Part shown: one piece after another, positions 1 to 8,239 of the stretch
Numbering within the stretch: the first letter of the stretch is position 1
How the letters are laid out: each line of letters opens with the position of its first letter
Source: Microbacterium oxydans
GTDB lineage: Bacteria > Actinomycetota > Actinomycetes > Actinomycetales > Microbacteriaceae
Reading direction: 5' to 3'
DNA length: 64,000 nucleotides
Assembly (NCBI RefSeq): GCF_006540085.1
Contig: NZ_BJOG01000001.1
Location: 372,001-436,000, forward strand
The notes under the pieces: model-generated
What the model saw: only the letters and a program-made list of their open reading frames with translations
Told to the model about the DNA's origin: nothing
Databases searched by the model: none
Made by a program: the position numbers and the translations under genes

Positions 1-286
1 CGATCGCGACGGCACAGGTGCCGACGATGAGGGCGATGCGTGCGCCCCACATCAGCTGCGAGAACAGGTCGCGTCCGAGCCGGTCGGTGCCGAGCAGGTG
101 CAGCGCGCTGGGCCCTTCGAGGCGGCCGCCACTGGTGTCGGCGAGCGGATAGGGCAGCCAGAACAGCGACACCAGAGCAATCAGCACGATGAGACCCGTG
201 AGCACGATGCCGATCAGCAGCGTCGCCTTCGGACGTCGCCGCACGGGTACGGATGCGGTGACCAGCTGTTCGGCGACGCGGCTCAT
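1..286 (-). CDS. ABC transporter permease, DppC type (partial, runs off the window)
   Basis: The first 95 residues of an inner-membrane permease of the dipeptide/oligopeptide/nickel ABC family. The start ATG at 286 overlaps the stop of the dppB-like gene by four bases (ATGA). After a short basic N-terminus (VRRRPK) comes one membrane helix (LLIGIVLTGLIVLIALVSLF). The stretch LLGTDRLGRDLFSQLMWG is the conserved GTDxxGRD signature that opens the second periplasmic segment of DppC proteins, followed by the start of helix 2. The rest of the gene lies beyond position 1. As the third gene after the binding protein and DppB, it would complete the membrane channel; the ATPases are outside the window. 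Confidence 0.9.
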   Translation of the reverse strand, partial: MSRVAEQLVTASVPVRRRPKATLLIGIVLTGLIVLIALVSLFWLPYPLADTSGGRLEGPSALHLLGTDRLGRDLFSQLMWGARIALIVGTCAVAI

Positions 287-1245
287 CGGTTCCCCGAGAC
301 GCTCGTGCGCAGGCGCGGATCGATCAGGCGCTGCACGATGTCGGCGGCGAACCCGACCAGCAGCACGAAGAGGGTGCTGACGACGAGGACACCCTGGATC
401 ACCTGGAAGTCATGCTGCTCGATGGCCGACAGCAGCAGGCTTCCGAGTCCGGGCAGCGTGAAGACGCTCTCGACGACCACCGCGCCCAGCAGGGTGGTCG
501 ACAGCTCGATGCCGAGCACCGCGACGACCGGCACCGCGCCGTTGCGCACGCCGTGACGCAGCAGCGCCTCGCCCATGCCGGAACCTCCGGCTCGGGCGGT
601 GCGCAGGTAGTCGCTGCCGAGCACATCGAGGGTGGCCGAGCGCACGTAGCGGCTGAGGGATGCACTCATGACGATCACGATCGTGATCACCGGCAGCGCG
701 AGTGAGCGCAACGCGTCGGCCGGGTCCTCCCAGTCCTTGCGGGGGAAGCCGCCGGAGGGCAGCACGCCCAGTCCGAGCGCGAACACCCAGACCAGCACCA
801 CGCCGACCCAGAACACCGGAACCGCGACGCCGAGCTGCGCGAACCCCGACAGCACGATGCCGTACCAGCGGTCGGACTTCACCGCGGCGGTGATGCCGAT
901 CACGAGCGAGACGAGCAGCGCGATCGCGAAGGCGATGAGCGTGAGCGGAAGGGTCACGGCAAGGCGATCGGCGATGTCCGGTCCGACCGGACGCGAGCTG
1001 AGGAAGGACTCGCCGAGATCGAAGCGCAGCAGTTGGCCCGCCCACGTCGTGAACTGCTGGAGCAGCGGCTGGTCGGAGCCGACCTGGGCTCGCGCGGCCG
1101 CGATCTGTTCGGGGGTCGCATTGACCGAGAGCAGGGCATTCGCAGGGTCACCGGGGAGCAGGCGCAGCAACACGAAGATCGCGATCATCGCGACGACGAG
1201 CGAGATCGCGAGGAACGCGAGGCGGCGCAGCAGATAGGCGAGCAT
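283..1245 (-). CDS. ABC transporter permease, DppB type
   Basis: Inner-membrane permease of 320 residues, the usual size for DppB/OppB. The N-terminus MLAYLLRRLAFLAISLVVAM is the typical first helix, followed by the LLPGDPA motif near residue 30. Further helices and the permease loop near residue 210 (YLRTARAGGSGMGEALLRHG, the EAA-type motif that contacts the ATPase) lead to VESVFTLPGLGSLLLSAI, also a family hallmark. The gene lies between the binding protein (upstream, separated by a strong hairpin) and dppC (4-bp overlap). It should import small peptides or a related cationic ligand; the substrate cannot be read from the sequence. Confidence 0.93.
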   Translation of the reverse strand: MLAYLLRRLAFLAISLVVAMIAIFVLLRLLPGDPANALLSVNATPEQIAAARAQVGSDQPLLQQFTTWAGQLLRFDLGESFLSSRPVGPDIADRLAVTLPLTLIAFAIALLVSLVIGITAAVKSDRWYGIVLSGFAQLGVAVPVFWVGVVLVWVFALGLGVLPSGGFPRKDWEDPADALRSLALPVITIVIVMSASLSRYVRSATLDVLGSDYLRTARAGGSGMGEALLRHGVRNGAVPVVAVLGIELSTTLLGAVVVESVFTLPGLGSLLLSAIEQHDFQVIQGVLVVSTLFVLLVGFAADIVQRLIDPRLRTSVSGNR

Positions 1246-1260
1246 GGCTTCTCAGGATGA

Positions 1261-1293
1261 CGTGGGGGATGCCGACGCGCGGCATCCCCCACG
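1261..1293. terminator. Intercistronic hairpin between binding protein and dppB
   Basis: A perfect 13-bp stem (CGTGGGGGATGCC / GGCATCCCCCACG) with a 7-nt loop occupies nearly all of the gap between the stop of the binding-protein gene and the start of the permease gene, with no T-run. In ABC operons such hairpins often protect the upstream message or partly terminate it, so that binding protein is made in excess over permease. That role is inferred. Confidence 0.7.
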
Positions 1294-1297
1294 CACG

Positions 1298-2794
1298 TCA
1301 GGACTTGACGATGTCGTAGGCGAAGAACTGCGAGTTCAGGCCGTTGACGGGGTAGCCGCTGAGGTCGCTGGAGGCGACCACGATCTGCGGGTACAGGTAC
1401 AACCATACGCTCGCGGCATCAGCGGCGATCTTCTCGTTGACCTGCTTGAGCAGGGCGGTCTGCTCATCCGTCGTGGCTGCCTGCTCGGCGTCGGCGACCC
1501 ACTTCTGCACGTCGGCGTCGTTGTAGCCCCAATAGAAGTCGGGGTTGCCGTACCAGACCACATCGCGGTCGTTCACGTGCTCCTGCAGCGTCGCCTGGAA
1601 GTCCTGCTCCTTGAAGACCTTCGTGTACCACTCGTCGGCGCTGATGGTGTTGATCTCGACCGTGATGCCGACCTCGGCGAGCTGCGACTGCAGGAACTCC
1701 GCGACGGCGGGGTGCGGGTCGTAGCTCGGGGTGTCGAGGGTGAAGGTGAACCCGTCGGCGTAGCCCGCCTCGGCGAGGAGCTTCTTCGAGAGGTCCACGT
1801 CGTACGGGTTGACCTGCGTGAGGTCCTCGTACCAGGGGTCGGTGGGCGGCACCATCGAGCCGATCAGCGTGCCGTAGTCGCCCCAGATCGATTCGAGGAG
1901 CTTCTTCGTGTCGATCGCGGAGTAGATGGCCTTGCGCACGAGGGTGTTGTCGAAGGGAGCGACGCGGTCGTTGAAGGCGAGCAGCTCCTTGGTCGTGGAC
2001 GTGCCCTCGCTGACGACGTAGTCGTCGGAGTCGAACTGCGTGAGCGAATCGGGGCTCTGCACGCTGGTGATGACGTCGATCTCGCCGGTGACGAGGGCGT
2101 TGTTCTCGGCCGTCGCGTCGGTGAAGTACGTGTAGACGACCTCCGCGTTCTTGGCCGGGTCGCCCCAGTAGTCGTCCCAGCGCTCGAGGGTGAGGGTCGA
2201 GCCCTTCTTCCACTCGTCGAGCGTGTAGGGGCCGGTGCCGTCTTCGGTGCTCGTGATGTCGCCGGCCTCGTCGTTCACGATCCAGACGTAGCTGAGGTTG
2301 TACAGGAACGAGATCGATCGCTGCGAGAGCGTGAACACGACAGTCTTGTCATCGGGGGTCGTGATGTCGGAGATCGTCTTGAAGCTCGACTTGCGGGCGG
2401 AGACCGAGTCCTCGGCGGTGACGGCCTCGATGCTCGACTTCACGTCTGCGGAGGTGAGCGGGTCGCCGGAGTGGAAGGTCACGTCGTCGCGCAGCGTGAT
2501 CGTGTACGTCAGGCCGTCGTCGGACACCTGGGCATCTTCGGCGAGGAGCGGCTCGACCTCGCCGTCGTCGGTCAGCCGGTACAGGCCTTCGTAGACGTTT
2601 CCGGTCAGCGCTTCGGTCACGCCCTGGCCGCCGCCCTGGGTGTTGCTGAGGTTGGTGGGCTCGTACAGCGAACCGATGATGATCGTGGCGTCTTCGCTCG
2701 CGGTGCCGTCGTCGTTCGCGCCGGACGCGCAGCCGGCCACGAGGGCGAGCGTGGCGACGGCGCCGAGCGCGCCGAGGATGCGGGTTCTTCTCAT
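1298..2794 (-). CDS. ABC transporter substrate-binding lipoprotein (SBP family 5)
   Basis: Extracellular solute-binding protein of 498 residues, the normal size for the peptide-binding DppA/OppA family. The start ATG at 2794 gives a clean lipoprotein signal (MRRTRILGALGAVATLALVAGC) whose Cys22 would carry the lipid anchor. Family-5 features follow: YEGLYRLTDDGEVEPLLAED near residue 60, ITLRDDVTFHSGDPLTSADV near residue 100, and YWGYNDADVQKWV towards the C-terminus. A longer reading frame to 2998 lacks these N-terminal features and overlaps the upstream gene, so I reject it. It follows a DUF1684 gene by 28 nt and precedes dppB and dppC, so all four are probably one operon. The ligand is unknown. 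Confidence 0.92.
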   Translation of the reverse strand: MRRTRILGALGAVATLALVAGCASGANDDGTASEDATIIIGSLYEPTNLSNTQGGGQGVTEALTGNVYEGLYRLTDDGEVEPLLAEDAQVSDDGLTYTITLRDDVTFHSGDPLTSADVKSSIEAVTAEDSVSARKSSFKTISDITTPDDKTVVFTLSQRSISFLYNLSYVWIVNDEAGDITSTEDGTGPYTLDEWKKGSTLTLERWDDYWGDPAKNAEVVYTYFTDATAENNALVTGEIDVITSVQSPDSLTQFDSDDYVVSEGTSTTKELLAFNDRVAPFDNTLVRKAIYSAIDTKKLLESIWGDYGTLIGSMVPPTDPWYEDLTQVNPYDVDLSKKLLAEAGYADGFTFTLDTPSYDPHPAVAEFLQSQLAEVGITVEINTISADEWYTKVFKEQDFQATLQEHVNDRDVVWYGNPDFYWGYNDADVQKWVADAEQAATTDEQTALLKQVNEKIAADAASVWLYLYPQIVVASSDLSGYPVNGLNSQFFAYDIVKS

Positions 2795-2822
2795 GAGTAC
2801 TCCAGGGTGAGCGGGTGCGGCG

Positions 2823-3518
2823 TCACGCCGCGTAGATGTCGAAGCCGTCGCGGAAAACGACGTTCTTCTCGCCTGCTCGGATAGGCAGGGGGAAGCGGTT
2901 GGATGCCGGCGGGAGCGGGCAGTTGTACTGGGCGCTGAAGCCGCAGGGAGGCACGAAAGCGCGGTTGAAGTCGAGGACGACGGAGCCTTCGTCGTCACGC
3001 AGCTCGACGAACAGGAAGCGCCCGGATCCGTAGGTCTCCAATCCGTTCGTCTGGTCGCCGAACACGAGCAGCAGCGTGCCGCCGTCGTCGAAGGCGGCGA
3101 GGGTGTACTCGTGGCCGTCGAGCTCGAGGCGGATGTCGCCGGGGACGACCAGGTCGCGCGTGCCGCCGTTGTCGCGGATGTGCTCGAACGACACCCTGCG
3201 TTCGCCGGAGACCGGGGTGAAGTGTCCTTCGAGCACCCATGCCGGGTCGTACTCGTAGGTGTCGATGCGGTCGAAGGCGCGGATGGCGGGGGAGTCGGCG
3301 TCCCAGACGCGCAGTCCGTGCTCGGCCACGCCGGTCTCGATGTTCGTGCGCTCGATCGGCGTCACGGTGACCGTGTCGGCCGCGGCGCGCTGTTCGGCGT
3401 CGAGGTCGGGGCGCTCCCCGGTCCAACGGGTCTCGACCAGGGCGAGGTTGCCGGTCGCGGACGTGACGGCGGTGCGGCGCTCGGCCTGCCAGTGGGTGTG
3501 ATCTTCGCGTTCAGACAT
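2823..3518 (-). CDS. DUF1684 domain-containing protein
   Basis: A 231-residue soluble protein of the DUF1684 family. The family hallmark is in the C-terminal third: GRFLFVELRD, then VLDFNRAFVPPCGFS, CPLPP and NRFPLPIRAGEK. The middle has the VSFEHIRDNGG and VPGDIRLELDGHEYTL strands. No signal peptide or membrane helix is seen. The function of the family is not established. Its place as first gene of an ABC importer operon suggests a link to use of the imported compound, but this is inference. An in-frame TTG nine bases upstream (3527) is an alternative start; the ATG at 3518 has an AAGAGA sequence about 10 nt ahead. Confidence 0.85.
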   Translation of the reverse strand: MSEREDHTHWQAERRTAVTSATGNLALVETRWTGERPDLDAEQRAAADTVTVTPIERTNIETGVAEHGLRVWDADSPAIRAFDRIDTYEYDPAWVLEGHFTPVSGERRVSFEHIRDNGGTRDLVVPGDIRLELDGHEYTLAAFDDGGTLLLVFGDQTNGLETYGSGRFLFVELRDDEGSVVLDFNRAFVPPCGFSAQYNCPLPPASNRFPLPIRAGEKNVVFRDGFDIYAA

Positions 3519-3602
3519 CACTTTCAATTCTCTTGCATGCAGAACGCGGTGGGGTCGGGCACGTCACTCGGGGTAACGCGGGTGTGGTCGCGGGAGATGC
3601 CC

Positions 3603-3627
3603 AGTGTACGGAGATCCGCCGTACACT
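3603..3627. promoter_or_regulatory. Palindromic operator of the toxin-antitoxin module
   Basis: Perfect 9-bp inverted repeat AGTGTACGG / CCGTACACT with a 7-nt centre, ending 6 bp before the antitoxin ATG. The right arm contains a -10-like TACACT placed so that transcription could begin at or near the ATG. Autorepression by the antitoxin or toxin-antitoxin complex at such a site is usual for DUF1778/GNAT modules. Confidence 0.75.
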
Positions 3628-3633
3628 GATCCC

Positions 3634-3918
3634 ATGACCGCATCTGCATCTCCGCTCAAGAGCGCCCGGCTGGAATTCCGCGTCACGGCGGATCAGAAAG
3701 CGGCGATCGAGGAAGCGGCCGCGATCGAGGGTCGCACGGTGACGGACTTCTCCGCGTCTGCGCTCGTGGAGCGCGCGCAGGAGGTCATCGAGCGCGAACG
3801 CCGATTGCAGGTCGACGCTGTACGGTTCGAGGCCTTCATCGAAGTCATGGAGCGTCCTGCGCGTTCCATCGATGGTCTGCGCGAACTGCTGCGACGCGAA
3901 ACCGTCTTCGTTGACTGA
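3634..3918 (+). CDS. DUF1778 antitoxin (TacA-like)
   Basis: A 94-residue protein of the DUF1778 ribbon-helix-helix antitoxin family. The N-terminus carries the DNA-binding strand and first helix (ARLEFRVTADQKAAIEEAA); the second helix is VTDFSASALVERAQEVI. The C-terminal segment (RFEAFIEVMERPARSIDGLR) is the acidic/hydrophobic tail that in TacA proteins wraps the acetyltransferase toxin. It overlaps the toxin gene by 8 bp, so the two are translationally coupled. A reading frame extending to 3604 would include the operator palindrome and is unlikely. The expected role is to neutralise the GNAT toxin and repress the operon. Confidence 0.9.
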   Translation: MTASASPLKSARLEFRVTADQKAAIEEAAAIEGRTVTDFSASALVERAQEVIERERRLQVDAVRFEAFIEVMERPARSIDGLRELLRRETVFVD

Positions 3919-4414
3919 CTTCCTGACTCCGCGACCACTCGCTGCCGGTGACCGGCTGTCGGAATTCCGTTGCGGCGAGGAGAGCCTCGATATCTGGCTG
4001 CGGGGCCGGGCGCGCTCGAACGAGAAGCGCGGGGCATCGCGCACAATGGTCTCCGCTACGCGGGAAGGGAGAGTGGCTGGCTACTACTGCCTGTCTTCCA
4101 GTGCCATCGACCGCGCAGGCGGACCGCCGCCACTCGCCGCAGGTATGCCCGCGTCGATCCCCATCGTGCTGCTCGGGCGTCTGGCGGTAGACCTCGAGTA
4201 TGCGGGCCGCGGGCTCGGCTCCTCGCTTCTGCAACACGCGACCATGCGGGCGCTCGAGGCCGCGGAGGCGATCGGCGTACGGGCGATCCTCGTGCACGCG
4301 ATCAACGACGAGATCGTGCCGTTCTACGAGAGATTCGGCTTCACGACATTCCCGGAGGCCCGGCGCACGCTCTTCCTCCCTGTCAAGGACGCGCGCGCGA
4401 CCCTGGCCATCTGA
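3911..4414 (+). CDS. GNAT-family acetyltransferase toxin (TacT-like)
   Basis: A 167-residue GNAT protein. Family members acetylate the amino group of aminoacyl-tRNAs and so stop translation. I place the start at TTG 3911, inside the antitoxin stop region, giving the N-terminus LTDFLTPRPLAAGDRLSEF typical of TacT-type toxins. The FRCGEESLDIWLRGRA segment near residue 20 is characteristic. The acetyl-CoA loop is YAGRGLGSSLL near residue 95, and the catalytic-site tyrosine region is VPFYERFGF near residue 135. The length matches the family. The immediate DUF1778 partner and shared operator make a type II toxin-antitoxin system the best explanation. Confidence 0.9.
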   Translation: MTDFLTPRPLAAGDRLSEFRCGEESLDIWLRGRARSNEKRGASRTMVSATREGRVAGYYCLSSSAIDRAGGPPPLAAGMPASIPIVLLGRLAVDLEYAGRGLGSSLLQHATMRALEAAEAIGVRAILVHAINDEIVPFYERFGFTTFPEARRTLFLPVKDARATLAI

Positions 4415-4430
4415 GGCGAGTGGAGAGACC

Positions 4431-4712
4431 TCACCCGTTGAGGCGCTCGGTGAGATGCACCGTCACCTCGTCGCCGTCGCTCTTGCCGATGCGCTTGCGG
4501 ATCGCGGCCGCGATCGGGAGCTTGTGCGTCCCGTCGCCGAGCGCCATGAAAGCTCCCCGGAAAGGCTCGCCGTCGACGGTGCCGGCGACCTTCACGAGTC
4601 CGCGCGTGCCGAAGATCGTCGCGGAGTCGCCGAGTTGCACGCAGGTCCAGGTATCGCCTTCGCGAACCTTTCCGAGGGTGGCGGTGAACGTGATGTCGAG
4701 TGGCGTGGGCAT
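4431..4712 (-). CDS. DUF1905 domain-containing protein
   Basis: A 93-residue protein matching the DUF1905 beta-barrel family: [29 protein letters not shown], then [18 protein letters not shown] and VTVHLTER. These small proteins resemble the N-terminal barrel of some YdeI-like proteins; their biochemical role is not known. The start ATG at 4712 has a GAAGGAGA ribosome-binding site close ahead (complement of about 4717-4727). It lies 17 nt downstream of the DUF1761 gene in the same direction, so the two are probably co-transcribed under the divergent TetR regulator. Confidence 0.83.
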   Translation of the reverse strand: MPTPLDITFTATLGKVREGDTWTCVQLGDSATIFGTRGLVKVAGTVDGEPFRGAFMALGDGTHKLPIAAAIRKRIGKSDGDEVTVHLTERLNG

Positions 4713-4729
4713 GGCAGTCTCCTTCTGGA

Positions 4730-5110
4730 TCAGAGGAACGATCCGACGATCGCCCCGATGATGACGAGTTTGAGGGTCCAATCGAGCAGGTGGATGCCCG
4801 CCGCAGAGGGTGCGGTGCCCTCGTGTACGACACCGCCCATGAGCAGGGTGAGGGGGAGCGCGCTCAAAGCCAGCCCGAGGAGGGCCCCGGTGCCGATGCC
4901 GTGCCACCCGGCCGCGAGCATCAGACCGGCCACGAGGCACGAGGCGATGAGGCTGCGAAGCACGACGGATGCCATCTGCGCGACGACCGGAAGGCCCGGT
5001 CGGGGTGTGCTCGTCCGTGAGATGGCGGCCGAGACCGGGGGCAGGGCGTACAGCGCGGCGCTCGCGATGAACAATGCCAGCGTGGCGAGGGCGACGGCCA
5101 GAATGATCAT
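4730..5110 (-). CDS. DUF1761 family membrane protein
   Basis: A 126-residue integral membrane protein with about four hydrophobic helices: residues 1-24 ([20 protein letters not shown]), about 47-67 ([20 protein letters not shown]), about 73-95 and a C-terminal helix ([16 protein letters not shown]). The short size, helix pattern and polar-poor loops fit DUF1761. No catalytic motif is visible. It is transcribed away from the TetR gene, with the paired inverted repeats at 5121-5176 immediately upstream of its ATG, so it is the likely target of that repressor. Transport of a small lipophilic compound would be a guess. Confidence 0.75.
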   Translation of the reverse strand: MIILAVALATLALFIASAALYALPPVSAAISRTSTPRPGLPVVAQMASVVLRSLIASCLVAGLMLAAGWHGIGTGALLGLALSALPLTLLMGGVVHEGTAPSAAGIHLLDWTLKLVIIGAIVGSFL

Positions 5111-5120
5111 GTCGACTCCT

Positions 5121-5176
5121 TTAGTACTTGCTGGTACTCAAAGTAGATCCGCAGCGCGGAACTGTCAAGTACTAAA
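5121..5176. promoter_or_regulatory. Paired inverted repeats, likely TetR operators
   Basis: TTTAGTACTTG at 5121-5131 is the exact reverse complement of CAAGTACTAAA at 5166-5176. The left copy is extended to a local palindrome, AGTAC-TTGCTG-GTACT (5124-5139). The pair fills the 75-bp gap between the divergent DUF1761 and TetR genes. Such repeats commonly bind the divergently encoded TetR protein and control both directions. Confidence 0.75.
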
Positions 5177-5185
5177 CTCTCAGGC

Positions 5186-5803
5186 GTGACTACGACGCCG
5201 CGAACCCCAGGGCGCCCCGCCGGTCTCACCGGTGATGCCCTGCTCGACACCGCCCGCGATGTCTTCCTCGAATTCGGGTACGCCGGGGCGTCCATGGACG
5301 AGGTGGCGAGGCGAGCGCGCATCTCGAAGGCGTCGCTGTACCGGGAGCACGACTCGAAGTCCGCTCTGTACGCGGCTGTCGTACGACACTGGGCGCTCGC
5401 GGGGCGAGACGCCATGCGACCCGCTCTCGAAGCGCTGAAGGCGAACCCCGACATCCGGGCGGGGCTCGTGACGCTCGGTGAGACCATGCGCGCCGGAATG
5501 CTGAGCGCTCCGGTCATGGCGATGCGTCGCCTCGTGGTCGCTGAGGCCCCCGCTCATCCCGAGGTCGCGCGAGATTACCTGGCGCAGAGCTGGGACACCA
5601 ACATCCGCAATCTCGCTGAGGCGATGACCGAACTCTCCGATACGCACGGACTGGTCGTCGACGATGCGGAAGCCCTCGCGAGCGAGTTCACCTGGCTGGT
5701 CGTCGGTGCGCCGCTGAACGCCGGGCTTCTCGGTGGGGAGGGCGCTGCGCAGCCGGTGACCAGGGCCGTCGACCTGTTCTTGACCGCCTACGATCGTCGC
5801 TAG
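5186..5803 (+). CDS. TetR/AcrR family transcriptional regulator
   Basis: A 205-residue one-component repressor. The N-terminal helix-turn-helix is ALLDTARDVFLEFGYAGASM followed by DEVARRARISKASLYREHDS (residues about 18-58), where the usual KxxLYxHF is slightly changed (SLYREHDS). The C-terminal ligand domain has the layout of the AcrR-C/TetR_C groups. The start is GTG at 5186; no upstream ATG fits. The right operator repeat ends only 9 bp before this codon, which suggests a very short or absent leader and autoregulation. The likely target is the divergent DUF1761-DUF1905 pair. The inducer is unknown. Confidence 0.9.
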   Translation: MTTTPRTPGRPAGLTGDALLDTARDVFLEFGYAGASMDEVARRARISKASLYREHDSKSALYAAVVRHWALAGRDAMRPALEALKANPDIRAGLVTLGETMRAGMLSAPVMAMRRLVVAEAPAHPEVARDYLAQSWDTNIRNLAEAMTELSDTHGLVVDDAEALASEFTWLVVGAPLNAGLLGGEGAAQPVTRAVDLFLTAYDRR

Positions 5804-6045
5804 CTCGGAGCCAGGTACGTCGAGTCTCAGTCGCAACATATTGCAACCTCTGCCGGTATACCATTTGGGCATACGCCCAGCAGCGTCAGTCCCCAGCTGA
5901 CCGTGGGCGGGGCGGCTCAGCCGTCATGCGGAGGGAGAGCGGATCTCTTTTCGATCCCGAGGGGGGATGGGGTGGGAGCTCGGTCCCCAGCCGGCACCCA
6001 CCCCCACACTCGGGCTCTCCGCCACCGCCGCTCCGGCGCGATAGC

Positions 6046-7125
6046 TCAGTTCAGTCTGCTCAGGATCCAGAACCCGACGATCGCGACCAGGACGATGAAG
6101 GGTATCCACGTCCCTCCCCGCTTCAGGCGACGACCCTGCGGTGCGACGCCTGGTGGTGGGGTGAGCATGCCCGCAGGCGGGGCGAACGGGAGTGCGGGCG
6201 TCGACGGCAGCGCCGTGGCCGCTGTCTCGGCCGCGAGGCGTTCGTCGCGCCACCGCGCCCACTGATCGAACTTCGTCAGCAGTGCTCCGACGGTGCCGAA
6301 CAACCAGGCCCAGGTGGCGGGGTCGAGGGTCGCGACCTTGCGCTGCGTGTACAGGAACAGCCAGTCGTCGACGATCTCCACGTCGAGCTCTGCGGCGTTG
6401 TCGATGAACCGCGCCATGATGTCGGGCGTGAACAGGTACAACGCATCGCGTTCGTATCCGCGGGGGCAGTAGAGCGTGAAGTGCTCGTCGAAGTCGCCTT
6501 CGAGCGACAGCCGTTGGCTCTTCTGGAACGACGCCGGCAGATTCGATCCGAATCCGTTGTTGCCCTTGGCGTCGAGCACGATGTTGGGCAGCGGCACATC
6601 GAGCTTCACGGCCACGTACCCCCAGCGATAGGTCGTGGAGTTCTTCCCCGACTGCACCGTGTACTGGTAGTTGCCGAACTCGACGAATCGCGGCCTGGCG
6701 CCCCTGATCAGATCGGTCGCCTGCCGTGCGCGCCCCAGGTGGAAGATCATGCCGGGCAGGGGCGGGTCGGCGACCTTCGGCTCATAGGTCATGCCGTTCG
6801 CCTCGGCGAAGCCGTGCAGCCGGTACCGCCGCACCCGCGCGTTGCGGACGCTCATCCAGATCATCACCCCGACCGCGGCCAGGAGCAGCGCGATCAGCAC
6901 GAGGGGGATCGCCGCGGCGGCGGGAGACTCGCCGAACGACGCCAGGCTCAGCACCACGCCGACGAGGGTCGGGATCAGGACGACCGCGGCGATCGCGATG
7001 GCGACGATCCCGATGATCGTGGAGGCCGAAGGTCCCCCGGTGGGTCGGGAACGGAGCTCGGCCGCGAAGGCACGCACCTTCGCGGGATCGACGGGGTCGG
7101 TGAGGGGGCGGGCGTCGAAGCTCAT
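6046..7125 (-). CDS. Membrane protein of unknown function, DUF3137-like
   Basis: A 359-residue protein. Residues about 36-60 and 70-92 are two membrane helices (TIIGIVAIAIAAVVLIPTLV, PLVLIALLLAAVGVMIWMS). A large cytosolic domain follows, with FAEANGMTYEP, PRFVEFGNYQY and DVEIVDDWLFLYTQRK, and the layout resembles DUF3137 proteins. After a proline-rich linker comes a C-terminal helix (TWIPFIVLVAIVGFWILSRL). The start ATG lies 10 nt after the stop of the next gene upstream, so the two are a transcription unit. No catalytic residues can be named. The 240 bp downstream to the TetR gene hold no gene I can support. Confidence 0.7.
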   Translation of the reverse strand: MSFDARPLTDPVDPAKVRAFAAELRSRPTGGPSASTIIGIVAIAIAAVVLIPTLVGVVLSLASFGESPAAAAIPLVLIALLLAAVGVMIWMSVRNARVRRYRLHGFAEANGMTYEPKVADPPLPGMIFHLGRARQATDLIRGARPRFVEFGNYQYTVQSGKNSTTYRWGYVAVKLDVPLPNIVLDAKGNNGFGSNLPASFQKSQRLSLEGDFDEHFTLYCPRGYERDALYLFTPDIMARFIDNAAELDVEIVDDWLFLYTQRKVATLDPATWAWLFGTVGALLTKFDQWARWRDERLAAETAATALPSTPALPFAPPAGMLTPPPGVAPQGRRLKRGGTWIPFIVLVAIVGFWILSRLN

Positions 7126-7135
7126 CGGCGGGCGC

Positions 7136-8104
7136 TCAGCTGTTCACCGTGTCGGCGCCCCAGGTGAGGTCGGCGCCTTCCGGGATGGGGAGGGCTTCCA
7201 GCCGCTCGTCTGCGCAGAGCGCCTCGACCAGTGCGGGGGAGCCGGCCACGATCGTGGAGTCGAAGTCGACCTCGCTGACCATGACCCAGGAGCGGTCCTC
7301 CGGCCACAGCAGGCTCGGGCTCTGCGCCGAGGGCGGGAACCCGTGCTCCTCGGCAGGGCGATCACGCCACGGCACCTGCAGCACCCACTCCGGATCGGCG
7401 AAAGCGCGAGGGGGTGCGGAGAACAGCACGTGGTCGCGGCCGGGCAGTGCGAACCTCGGGCCTTCGGAGATCTCCCTCGACAGGATGCCCTCCTGCCAGG
7501 TGGGCCTGCGGAAGACGTTGTTGAACGGGTCGCGTGCGCTGCGGTCGAGCATCGCCTGATGGTTCGGGTCGTCCGAGAACGTCAGGAAGGATCGTGAGGG
7601 GGTGATCCCGAAGAAACCGAGCAGTCCCCCTCGTCCCTCCCACAGCGCGGCGAACCCGGAGTCGGGGGTCTTGGTGTGGTCCACGAGGTGAGCGGCGATG
7701 GTCGCCAGGAGGTGCGGATCGAGTTCTCCCTCCATCGGGGCCGTGAACTCGCGACCGTCGGGAGCGATCCGCGCGCCCCAATCCTCCTCGGGCGGGGTGC
7801 GCACGATCCGCTGCCACTGCGCGAGCGGATGCAGGACCGTGCCGAAGACCGCGGCGGTCTGCGCCCAGGAGACCGGCTCGTCGACGAACTCAGCCATGAG
7901 TGCGCGCTGCGCGGGCTCGGGCATGCGCACCAGCTCGTCGGCCGTCGGGATCGTCCGACCGCGCAGCGACCGGGCGATGGCCGGATGGAAGATGCGTGCG
8001 TACGCGGGGAATCCGCGGGGCACCGTCCCGTGCATGGTCTCGTAGTCTGCGTCGAGCCGCTCGCGCAGCCACGCTCCCGCCGAGGGATTGGACATCCACT
8101 CCAT
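7136..8104 (-). CDS. Conserved actinobacterial hypothetical protein
   Basis: A 322-residue soluble protein with no recognised domain. It has no signal peptide or membrane helix and is rich in W, P and acidic residues. Segments that look conserved include HGTVPRGFPAYARIFHPA near residue 25, DEPVSWAQTAAVFGT near residue 90 and WPEDRSWVMVSEVDFDSTIV near residue 270, which could be part of a binding or immunity-like fold. It is the first gene of a two-gene unit with the membrane protein 10 nt downstream. An alternative start is the internal methionine at residue 4 (MSNPSAG). I do not assign a function. Confidence 0.7.
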   Translation of the reverse strand: MEWMSNPSAGAWLRERLDADYETMHGTVPRGFPAYARIFHPAIARSLRGRTIPTADELVRMPEPAQRALMAEFVDEPVSWAQTAAVFGTVLHPLAQWQRIVRTPPEEDWGARIAPDGREFTAPMEGELDPHLLATIAAHLVDHTKTPDSGFAALWEGRGGLLGFFGITPSRSFLTFSDDPNHQAMLDRSARDPFNNVFRRPTWQEGILSREISEGPRFALPGRDHVLFSAPPRAFADPEWVLQVPWRDRPAEEHGFPPSAQSPSLLWPEDRSWVMVSEVDFDSTIVAGSPALVEALCADERLEALPIPEGADLTWGADTVNS

Positions 8105-8239
8105 GCCCCCACGCTACCCGCCACATCGTTCTACGCGCGGTCGGCGGTTGCTGCGCAGATCTGACGCGGTGCTCTCCAGGGCCGGGCACTACGGTAGGAA
8201 CCGCGTCACGCGAGCCGACGGTGGTGGGGGAGGGTCCGA

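Noticed and set aside
5804..6045. A small RNA or regulatory hairpin around TGGGCATACGCCCA
   Set aside because: Only a 5-bp stem with no promoter or terminator pattern; not enough to call a feature.
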